Positions 7,381 through 13,207 of a stretch of 15,803 nt of DNA are shown in pieces (position 1 is the first letter of the stretch; the number at the start of each line of letters is the position of its first letter). Origin of the DNA: SIG603 sp963589785 (GTDB lineage: Bacteria; Bacillota; Clostridia; Oscillospirales; Acutalibacteraceae); the NCBI GenBank assembly GCA_963589785.1, contig CAVAMJ010000028.1, positions 1 to 15,803 on the forward strand, read 5' to 3'. The position numbers and the translations under genes were made by a program. The notes under the pieces were generated by a model. The model was not told the origin of the DNA. It saw only the letters and a list, made by a program, of their open reading frames with translations, and made no database searches.

Positions 7381-8315
7381 TTCTTATCTCCGTTATTCAA
7401 ATATTCTCCCGCTTCTGTTGCGGCAATCGCTCCGTCAGCCACTGCTGTGACAACCTGTCTCAAAAGCTTGGTTCTGCAGTCGCCTGCGGCATAAACTCCG
7501 GGTGCACTCGTCTTTGTGTCCTCGCCAGCCTTGATGAAGCCTCTCTCGTCAAGCTCGCAGATACCCTCGGCAAGCTTTGTGGACGGCTTTGTGCCGACAG
7601 CAACAAAAATACCGTCAAGCTCGAGCTCGCTAGTCTCGCCAGTCTTGACATTCTCAAGAACACATGAAGAAACCATGGGACTGCCCTTAATCTCTTTTAC
7701 AACGCTGTCCCAAACAAACTCGATATTATCGTGCTTTTTAAGCTCTGTGAAATAGCTTTTTGCCGCTCTGAGTTCGTCTCTTCTGTGAATTAAATATACC
7801 TTTTTGCAGATTTTCGAGAGATAGATAGCATCCGCCGCCGCTGTGTCACCGCCGCCGACTACCGCACAGGTCTTTCCGCCGAAAAACGCACCGTCACAAA
7901 CAGCACAATAAGAAACGCCGACACCCCTTAACTCGTCCTCACCGGGGACTCCTAAATGTCTGGGCTCTGCGCCGAGTGCGAAAATGAGTGTCTTTGCCGA
8001 CAAAATGTCGCCTCTGCGGTTGGAAAGAAGCTTGTTGCCGTCCTCGTCTGTTGTGATTTTGGTTACATTCTTCTTAACAAACTCGACACCAAAGTTCTTT
8101 GCCTGCTTTTCCATGGTTTCAGCCAAAACGGTGGCATCAATTGGCGTTTCAAAGCCGGGGTAATTGGCAATTTCGCTCGTTGTGGTGAGCTGACCGCCCG
8201 CTGTGTACTTCTCGACAACAGCTACCTTAAGCTCGGCTCTTCCGGCATAAATACCTGCGGCAAGTCCTGCGGGGCCGCCACCGATAATCGCTACATCATA
8301 AACCTTGTTTTCCAT
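7374..8315 (-). CDS. trxB: Thioredoxin reductase (NADPH, FAD)
   Basis: Passes electrons from NADPH through FAD to thioredoxin in the cytoplasm. The 313-aa length is standard for the low-molecular-weight bacterial enzyme. The FAD-binding loop is IIGGGPAGLAA (10-20), the redox-active disulfide is Cys137-Ala-Val-Cys140 followed by DG, the NADPH loop is VGGGDTAA (153-160) with HRRDELRA (177-184), and the second FAD motif is GVYAAGDCR near the C-terminus. The HRR motif fits NADPH rather than ferredoxin use. The active site reads CAVC in place of the common CATC, a conservative change. Start is ATG at 8315 with AGAAAGG upstream; it begins 15 nt after the dipeptidase stop and overlaps the next gene. 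No thioredoxin gene is in the window. Confidence 0.95.
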   Translation of the reverse strand: MENKVYDVAIIGGGPAGLAAGIYAGRAELKVAVVEKYTAGGQLTTTSEIANYPGFETPIDATVLAETMEKQAKNFGVEFVKKNVTKITTDEDGNKLLSNRRGDILSAKTLIFALGAEPRHLGVPGEDELRGVGVSYCAVCDGAFFGGKTCAVVGGGDTAAADAIYLSKICKKVYLIHRRDELRAAKSYFTELKKHDNIEFVWDSVVKEIKGSPMVSSCVLENVKTGETSELELDGIFVAVGTKPSTKLAEGICELDERGFIKAGEDTKTSAPGVYAAGDCRTKLLRQVVTAVADGAIAATEAGEYLNNGDKKW

Positions 8316-8330
8316 AAAAATCCTTTCTGA

Positions 8331-9311
8331 TTAAAGAGCGTCCTTCATAACACGAAGAACATTTTTGTAGAATATCTTCTCAAGCTGATCATCACTCAGA
8401 CCCGCTTTTTTCAGCTCGTCTGCAAGCATAGGCATCTTGGAGGAATCGTCTATCTCGAGAATTCCGCCAATACCGTCAAAGTCAGTTCCAAGACCGACAC
8501 ACTCAATACCGCCGACATTTATGAAATGAAGAATATGTCTTACCATTGCCTCAACTCTTGAGTGCTCGTCCTTCGGATCTGCATTCAAGAATGACGGACA
8601 AAAGTTAATTCCCGAAACGCCGCCCTTTGAAGCGAGTACCTTGATCTGCTCGTCCCAAAGATTTCTCTGATGAGAGGAAAGCTCTCTGCAGTTTGAGTGA
8701 GATGCAATGAACGGCTTTTTGCAAACATCGGCTACATCATAGAATCCGCCCTCGGAAAGATGAGAAACGTCAACGAGAATACCGAGCTCCTGCATATAGC
8801 TCACAGCCTCCTTGCCGAAGCTTGTGAGTCCCTTTTTCATGAGTTCTTCATCAGGTGAATTTGGGAAGCCGAAGCAGTTCTCGAAGTTCCATGTGAGTGC
8901 TATTGCACGGAAACCGTCATCGTAGAAACGCTTGACGTTCTCGAGCTTGTAATCAACTGCTCTGCCGTCTTCCATGGTGAGAACAGCGCTCATTTTGCCG
9001 TTTGCGAGGTTCTTCTCAATGTCCTCTGCAGAATAAGCCATTTCAATTACATCGTTATATTTCTTCACATTGTCAAGAAGGATTTTTCTCATCTCGGCAA
9101 TGTAAATTTCATCGGTCATATCCTCTCTGCCGTAACGCTTAAATCCCTCTCTGGGAGGAAGGAAAACAGCAAAAAACTGTGCAAGCTGGTCGCCTCTTAG
9201 CATTTTATCAAAGTCGATGCTTGTCTCGGGGGTGCTGTAAAGGTTGGTGTTCACCTCGGGATTAAAAAGCAACTTCATCAAGGTGTCGCAGTGCATATCT
9301 ATAAATTTCAT
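8331..9311 (-). CDS. Membrane dipeptidase-type peptidase (family M19)
   Basis: Zinc-dependent dipeptidase of the renal dipeptidase family, hydrolysing dipeptides, including those with a D-residue at the C-terminus in some bacterial members. The 326-aa protein shows the family ligands: His7-x-Asp9 in DMHCDT, the bridging Glu114 in LTMEDGRAVDY, His184 in DVSHLS, His205 in IASHSNCREL and Asp277 in GLGTDFDGI. There is no signal peptide, so it is probably cytoplasmic. I chose ATG at 9311 because GAGG is 7 nt upstream; the ATG at 9317 would be 1 nt from it. It is the first gene of a three-gene operon with trxB and the GtrA-like gene. Confidence 0.93.
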   Translation of the reverse strand: MKFIDMHCDTLMKLLFNPEVNTNLYSTPETSIDFDKMLRGDQLAQFFAVFLPPREGFKRYGREDMTDEIYIAEMRKILLDNVKKYNDVIEMAYSAEDIEKNLANGKMSAVLTMEDGRAVDYKLENVKRFYDDGFRAIALTWNFENCFGFPNSPDEELMKKGLTSFGKEAVSYMQELGILVDVSHLSEGGFYDVADVCKKPFIASHSNCRELSSHQRNLWDEQIKVLASKGGVSGINFCPSFLNADPKDEHSRVEAMVRHILHFINVGGIECVGLGTDFDGIGGILEIDDSSKMPMLADELKKAGLSDDQLEKIFYKNVLRVMKDAL

Positions 9312-9449
9312 AATCATACCTCTTCTTTCCTAATATATGTATAATTAATTACATTTACTTTCAAATAGCTTCGCTTATCCGAATAGGGTTAATGGCTCTT
9401 TGGGCGGATTTTGACCGCAGTTTAGTCATGATTATCACTAACAAGGCTG

Positions 9450-9478
9450 ATTATAAGCCAAACACAAGAAAATTACAA
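9450..9478 (-). promoter_or_regulatory. Promoter of the dipeptidase-trxB-gtrA-like operon
   Basis: On the minus strand TTGTAA (9478-9473) and TATAAT (9455-9450) are 17 bp apart. Transcription starting near 9443 leaves a leader of about 132 nt. It contains GCGG/CCGC and TTCG/CGAA hairpins (about 9358-9420) but no riboswitch motif that I recognise. Confidence 0.7.
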
Positions 9479-9530
9479 TCGTTAAAACCGCCATAATTCA
9501 ATAGTTTTCAAACTGTTTAAGATTATTATG

Positions 9531-9559
9531 TTGTAACTTTTATATTTTTATGGTAATAT
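9531..9559 (+). promoter_or_regulatory. pyrE promoter
   Basis: TTGTAA (9531-9536) and TAATAT (9554-9559) are 17 bp apart, with transcription starting near 9566. The leader is only about 25 nt, mostly ribosome binding site, so there is no room for a PyrR-type or pyrimidine attenuation structure here. Confidence 0.62.
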
Positions 9560-9590
9560 CAAGTAAATAAAATTTCAGGAGGATAAGCCA

Positions 9591-10253
9591 ATGCTTACTG
9601 AAACTAAAAAGGAATTTATCGAATTTATGATGAGTGCTGACGTTCTTCGTTTCGGAAATTTCGTAACAAAGAGCGGCAGAAACACTCCTTATTTTGTAAA
9701 CACAGGTAACTACAAGACAGGTGAGCAGATTGCAAAGCTCGGAGCTTACTATGCTAAGCTTGTCAAGGAAACCATCGGTGAAGAGTTTGATGCAATGTTC
9801 GGCCCCGCTTACAAGGGAATTCCCCTTGCTACAAGCTGTGCGGGCGCACTTTACAATAACTACGGAATAAGCAAGCCGTATTTCTTCAACCGCAAGGAGG
9901 AGAAAGACCACGGCGAGGGCGGCTCTATCGTCGGATATAAGCCACAGGACGGTGACAGAATCATCATCATCGAGGACGTTATCACAGCCGGAACAGCTAT
10001 CCGTGAGGTTATGCCAATCCTCAAGGGCTGCGGCGATGTAAAGGTTGAGCACATGTTCATCAGCGTAAACCGCTGTGAAGTAGGAAAAATCCCGGGCAAG
10101 ACTGCTATCATGGAGGTTCAGGAGGAATATGGACTTAATGTTCACGCTCTCGTAACCGTTCAGGACATCAAGGAGTATCTTGTCTCTCAGGGTACATACG
10201 GCGATATTCTTCCTCTTATGGACGAATACATGAGCAAATACTGTGTTTTCTGA
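9591..10253 (+). CDS. pyrE: Orotate phosphoribosyltransferase
   Basis: Converts orotate and PRPP to orotidine 5'-phosphate in pyrimidine synthesis. The 220-aa length is normal. The PRPP-binding signature is RIIIIEDVITAGTA (123-136), with the acidic pair Glu128-Asp129. FGPAYKGIPLA (70-80) carries the family Lys, and FFNRKEEKDHGEGG (98-111) is the flexible catalytic loop with Lys and His. The N-terminal RFGNFVTKSGRNTPYF matches the orotate-binding region. The start is ATG at 9591 with AGGAGG 8 nt upstream. No other pyr gene is adjacent, unlike many Firmicutes where pyrE closes a pyr operon; it has its own promoter and terminator. Confidence 0.95.
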   Translation: MLTETKKEFIEFMMSADVLRFGNFVTKSGRNTPYFVNTGNYKTGEQIAKLGAYYAKLVKETIGEEFDAMFGPAYKGIPLATSCAGALYNNYGISKPYFFNRKEEKDHGEGGSIVGYKPQDGDRIIIIEDVITAGTAIREVMPILKGCGDVKVEHMFISVNRCEVGKIPGKTAIMEVQEEYGLNVHALVTVQDIKEYLVSQGTYGDILPLMDEYMSKYCVF

Positions 10254-10283
10254 TAACACGGGCTCAGTTTATTTTGCTTCAAG

Positions 10284-10325
10284 GACGCAGATAATATCAA
10301 ATTCATCTGCGTCTTTTATTTTCCC
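10284..10325 (+). terminator. pyrE terminator
   Basis: GACGCAGAT (10284-10292) pairs perfectly with ATCTGCGTC (10305-10313) around a 12-nt loop, followed by TTTTATTTT. It lies about 30 nt after the pyrE stop. The gene at 10377 follows closely, but I see no clear promoter between them, so partial read-through may supply it. Confidence 0.88.
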
Positions 10326-10376
10326 AATATTAAGGTGTATTTTTCAACGTGACATTTCAGTAAAGGAGAGCTTAGT

Positions 10377-11285
10377 ATGAAAACAGCTTTATTAGTCATG
10401 GCTGCGGGAATCGGCAGTCGTTTCGGCGGCGGCATCAAGCAGCTCGCTGCAGTTGACAGTTCAAATCACATCATCATGGACTATTCCATTCACGATGCAA
10501 TCGAGGCAGGCTTCAATAAAATCGTATTCGTTATCAGAAAAGACATCGAAGAGGATTTCCGTGAGGCTATCGGAAACAGAATTGAGGGCATTTGCTCCGC
10601 CCACGGCGTAGAGGTAGCTTACGGATTCCAGGATCTTCACAATATTCCGGGTGAATTCCCAGAGGGAAGAACCAAGCCGTGGGGCACAGGTCAAGCAGTT
10701 CTTGCCGCTAAGGACGAGATTGATTGCCCGTTCTGCGTTATCAATGCCGATGATTATTACGGCAAAGAGGCTTTCAAGCAGGTTCACGATTACCTCGTTT
10801 CCGGTGCTAAGGATTTCTGCATGGCCGGCTTCATCCTCAAGAACACACTTTCCGAGAACGGCGGTGTAACAAGAGGTATCAGCAAGGTTGACGAGAACTC
10901 TTACCTCACAGAGGTTGTCGAGACAAGCGACATCGTAAAAACTCCGACAGGCGCTGCGGTAAACGGCAAAGAGATTGACGCAGACTCCTATGTTTCCATG
11001 AACTTCTGGGGTCTCACTCCTGAGTTTATGACAACTCTCGAGACAAACTTCAAGGTTTTCTTCGAGAAAACTGTTCCGTCAAATCCGATGAAAGCAGAGT
11101 ATCTTCTCCCCATTCTCATCGGCGAGCTTCTCGAGAAGAACGAGACTAAGGTCAAGGTTCTCGAGACCAAGGATAAGTGGTTCGGCGTAACATATGCTGA
11201 GGACAAGGCATCCGTCATCGAGAGCTTCGCAAAGCTTATCGAAAACGGTGTTTACAGTGCAGACCTCTATTCAGATTTAGCTTAA
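10377..11285 (+). CDS. Sugar-phosphate nucleotidyltransferase-like protein (paralogue 2)
   Basis: A 302-aa NTP_transferase-fold protein that aligns end to end with the one at 4506-5426. Shared landmarks are the nucleotide loop MAAGIGSRFGGGIKQ (8-22, one residue longer), PWGTGQAV (101-108), the NADDYYG metal site (123-129), VSMNFWGLTPEF, NPMKAEYLLPILI and DKWFGVTYAEDKASV. The acceptor-facing part differs more, so the two may use different sugar phosphates. Start is ATG at 10377 with AAAGGAG about 9 nt upstream. It follows the pyrE terminator and ends at a terminator shared with the convergent methyltransferase gene. Nothing nearby identifies the substrate. Confidence 0.85.
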   Translation: MKTALLVMAAGIGSRFGGGIKQLAAVDSSNHIIMDYSIHDAIEAGFNKIVFVIRKDIEEDFREAIGNRIEGICSAHGVEVAYGFQDLHNIPGEFPEGRTKPWGTGQAVLAAKDEIDCPFCVINADDYYGKEAFKQVHDYLVSGAKDFCMAGFILKNTLSENGGVTRGISKVDENSYLTEVVETSDIVKTPTGAAVNGKEIDADSYVSMNFWGLTPEFMTTLETNFKVFFEKTVPSNPMKAEYLLPILIGELLEKNETKVKVLETKDKWFGVTYAEDKASVIESFAKLIENGVYSADLYSDLA

Positions 11286-11301
11286 TCAAATCCACAAAAT
11301 T

Positions 11302-11334
11302 AAAACGGGTGCTTTTTAGCATCCGTTTTTTCTG
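11302..11334. terminator. Shared bidirectional terminator
   Basis: AAAACGGGTGC (11302-11312) pairs with GCATCCGTTTT (11319-11329), with one G-T wobble on the plus strand, a 6-nt loop and a T run. It lies between the convergent ends of nucleotidyltransferase 2 and the MetE-like gene. On the minus strand the wobble becomes an A-C mismatch, so it is probably weaker there. Confidence 0.8.
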
Positions 11335-11379
11335 AATCATTGAAACGTGTTTTCTTATTTTCTCTATATTAATTTTGGA

Positions 11380-12498
11380 TTAACCCCAGACCTCGTCTGC
11401 GATTTCCTTAACAAGAGCAAGCTTCTTCCACTGGTCCTCATCTGTGACAAGGTTACCCTCTTCTGTCGAAGCAAAGCCGCACTGCGGGCTTAGTGAAAGC
11501 TGAGAGAGCGGAACATACTTAGCCGCCTCGTTGATTCTTGCGATAATCTCGTCCTTGTTCTCAAGCTTAGCTTCCTTAGATGTGACAAGTCCGAGAACAA
11601 CCTTCTGCTTGCCGATAAATCTGAGCGGCTCAAATCCGCCCGCACGGTCACTGTCGTACTCGAGGAAAAATCCGTCAACATTGCAATGACCGAAAAGAAT
11701 TTCGGCAACAGGCTCATATCCGCCGCTTGAAGACCAAGTCGAACGGAAGTTACCTCGGCAAATGTGCATTGTGATTGTCATGTCCTCAGGCTTAGCCTCA
11801 AGAACCTTGTTAAGTACATAAACATACTTCTTGCCGACCTCGTCAACGTCTATTCCTCTCTCGGCGTAAGCCTGTCTCTTCTCCTGAGAACAGAACTCAC
11901 CCCATGAGGTATCGTCAAGCTGGAGATAACGGCATCCGGCATCATAAAAAGCCTTGACTGCCTTCTGATATGTTTCTGCCAAGTCATCAAGAAGAACCTG
12001 CTCGTCCTTGTATCTCTCAATCGGCTGATAGTTTGCCTCACGAACACAGCAGATAAGGTGAAGCATAGACGGCGAAGGAATGCACTGCTTTGCGACTGCT
12101 CCTGTGCCCTCTGTTACGCTGTTAAGAAATGCAAAGTGCTTTAAGAACGGGTGATCCTCCGGGAAATCAAGCTTATCAACAATCTTGATTGTCTCCGACT
12201 TCGGCTGGAAACCCTTGAATGCAACGGAGAAATGCTCCGACTTAACTTTCTTAACGCCCTCAAGTCCCCAGAGAAAATCTAAGTGCCAGAAAGAACGGCG
12301 ATATTCACCGTCTGTGAAAGCGTGAAGCTTTGCTGTATTCTCTTTCTTGACAAGACCCTTGATCTCTTCGTCCTCGATTTTTGTAAGCTCGTCAGCGGAA
12401 ATTGCTCCGTTCTCAAACTTTTCTCTTGCCTCGTGAACGGCATCTGTTCTCAAAAAGCTGCCGACTATATCATATTTATAAGGTGCGTTTGCGCTCAT
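11380..12498 (-). CDS. MetE/YxjG-like cobalamin-independent methyltransferase
   Basis: A 372-aa protein equivalent to the C-terminal catalytic half of cobalamin-independent methionine synthase (the YxjG/YxjH or 'methionine synthase II' group). It is expected to methylate homocysteine or a related thiol at a zinc site. The zinc ligands appear intact: His245 and Cys247 in MHICRGN, Glu280 in FFLEYDSD and Cys340 in SPQCGF. YLQLDD (191-196) and DGEYRR (63-68) match substrate-binding segments. The MetE N-terminal half is absent, so the methyl donor need not be the usual polyglutamyl folate. I chose ATG at 12498 because AAGGAAG lies 6 nt upstream; an in-frame ATG at 12522 would add 8 residues without a good ribosome site. 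The short leader holds no S-box or T-box. Confidence 0.88.
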   Translation of the reverse strand: MSANAPYKYDIVGSFLRTDAVHEAREKFENGAISADELTKIEDEEIKGLVKKENTAKLHAFTDGEYRRSFWHLDFLWGLEGVKKVKSEHFSVAFKGFQPKSETIKIVDKLDFPEDHPFLKHFAFLNSVTEGTGAVAKQCIPSPSMLHLICCVREANYQPIERYKDEQVLLDDLAETYQKAVKAFYDAGCRYLQLDDTSWGEFCSQEKRQAYAERGIDVDEVGKKYVYVLNKVLEAKPEDMTITMHICRGNFRSTWSSSGGYEPVAEILFGHCNVDGFFLEYDSDRAGGFEPLRFIGKQKVVLGLVTSKEAKLENKDEIIARINEAAKYVPLSQLSLSPQCGFASTEEGNLVTDEDQWKKLALVKEIADEVWG

Positions 12499-12539
12499 AG
12501 CTTTCTTCCTTTCGAAATTCAAATTTATTTTCTACTTAG

Positions 12540-12567
12540 ATTTTAATACATTAATCTAATATTTCAA
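12540..12567 (-). promoter_or_regulatory. Promoter of the MetE-like gene
   Basis: On the minus strand TTGAAA (12567-12562) and TAAAAT (12545-12540) are 16 bp apart, with a start near 12533 and a leader of about 35 nt. A nearby inverted repeat, CATAG/CTATG (about 12590-12608), lies upstream of the -35 and could be an operator; that part is speculative. Confidence 0.5.
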
Positions 12568-12621
12568 AATACTATTTACAATCGGTTGTTCATAGTTTAA
12601 AGCTATGATGGAACAAAAGAA

Positions 12622-12658
12622 AAAACGCTGACACCAAAAGTGACAGCGTGCTTTTTCT
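12622..12658. terminator. Terminator of the 69-aa protein gene
   Basis: ACGCTG-A-CAC pairs with GTG-A-CAGCGT, a 9-bp stem with one A-A mismatch and a CAAAA loop, at about 12625-12649. On the minus strand it lies about 25 nt after the stop at 12675 and runs into TTTTTT; the plus side also has a T-rich flank. Confidence 0.75.
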
Positions 12659-12674
12659 GCATGTGAAATTGAAA

Positions 12675-12884
12675 TTAGAGGTCAACAACTGTGAAGTCAT
12701 TCTTCTCGTCCTCGCCGAGCTCTTTAAGCTGAGCGACTGCGTTCATAGCTTCCTTTTCGCTTCTGAACTTTCTTGCCTCTTCCTTAACGAAGGTGTTCTC
12801 AAAGTAACCTTTTTTCTTAGAAATAGTCTTTACGAAACCGGTCTCTGAGCTAAACTTATTAGTCCAAGCAACAACCTTTGCCAT
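12675..12884 (-). CDS. Small charged protein of unknown function
   Basis: A 69-aa protein rich in Lys and Glu with no cysteines, signal peptide or membrane segment. It opens with MAKVVAWTNKFSSETGFVK and has a predicted helix around KEEARKFRSEKEAMNAVAQLKEL. I do not recognise a family. The AAAGGGG ribosome site about 9 nt before the ATG and the terminator after the stop argue that it is real. It begins 49 nt after tRNA-Thr, a gap with no clear complete promoter, so it may be transcribed together with the tRNA and released by processing. The alternative is a promoter overlapping the tRNA 3' end (a TATAAA lies in the gap). Confidence 0.72.
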   Translation of the reverse strand: MAKVVAWTNKFSSETGFVKTISKKKGYFENTFVKEEARKFRSEKEAMNAVAQLKELGEDEKNDFTVVDL

Positions 12885-12933
12885 TTTAGTTATCCCCTTT
12901 CGTGAGATTTATAATTTATAAAATAAATATATG

Positions 12934-13009
12934 TGGAGCTGGTGAACGGACTCGAACCCCTGACCTGCTGATTACAAATCAGCTGCTCTACCAACTGAGC
13001 TACACCAGC
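12934..13009 (-). tRNA. tRNA-Thr (UGU)
   Basis: A 76-nt cloverleaf on the minus strand. The acceptor stem is GCTGGTG/CACCAGC, the D arm has AGCTCAGTTGGTAGAGC, the anticodon stem is GCTGA/TCAGC around loop TTTGTAA (anticodon TGT at 12976-12974), and the T arm contains GGTTCGAGTCC. Discriminator T and an encoded CCA end the gene. It reads ACA and, by wobble, other ACN threonine codons. It has its own promoter and sits directly downstream of the large RNA gene on the same strand. Confidence 0.97.
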
Positions 13010-13062
13010 GTATGATTTAAAAACTGCTTTTCAGGTCTATTATTTTATCAATCCTTGCCTTT

Positions 13063-13090
13063 ATTATAATTGATATGTTTTTAAATGCAA
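13063..13090 (-). promoter_or_regulatory. tRNA-Thr promoter
   Basis: On the minus strand TTGCAT (13090-13085) and TATAAT (13068-13063) are 16 bp apart. Transcription would start near 13056, about 47 nt before the mature tRNA end. This makes the tRNA independent of the large RNA upstream, which ends at a strong terminator. Confidence 0.65.
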
Positions 13091-13173
13091 GGTTTTGCAT
13101 AGAAATTCTCCCTTTTACGGTATTTTCTACAATCACAAAGTTCGAAAAATGTGTATTTTGCCAACAAAAAAGG

Positions 13174-13207
13174 CAAAAAAAGGGATTGGCTTTACCGTTC
13201 CAATCCC
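13174..13207 (-). terminator. Terminator of the large RNA
   Basis: On the minus strand GGGATTGG (13207-13200) pairs with CCAATCCC (13189-13182) around a 10-nt loop, followed by seven T (13181-13175). A second weaker hairpin of TTTTGCC/GGCAAAA follows at about 13155-13178. This is one of the strongest terminators in the window. Confidence 0.9.

Noticed and set aside
9540..10259. A 239-codon minus-strand frame opposite pyrE.
   Set aside because: It is the mirror of a clear pyrE gene with promoter, ribosome site and catalytic motifs, and has no ribosome site or family of its own.
12499..12625. S-box (SAM) riboswitch upstream of the MetE-like gene, as reported for yxjG/yxjH in Bacillus.
   Set aside because: The predicted leader is only about 35 nt and shows none of the conserved SAM riboswitch sequence.
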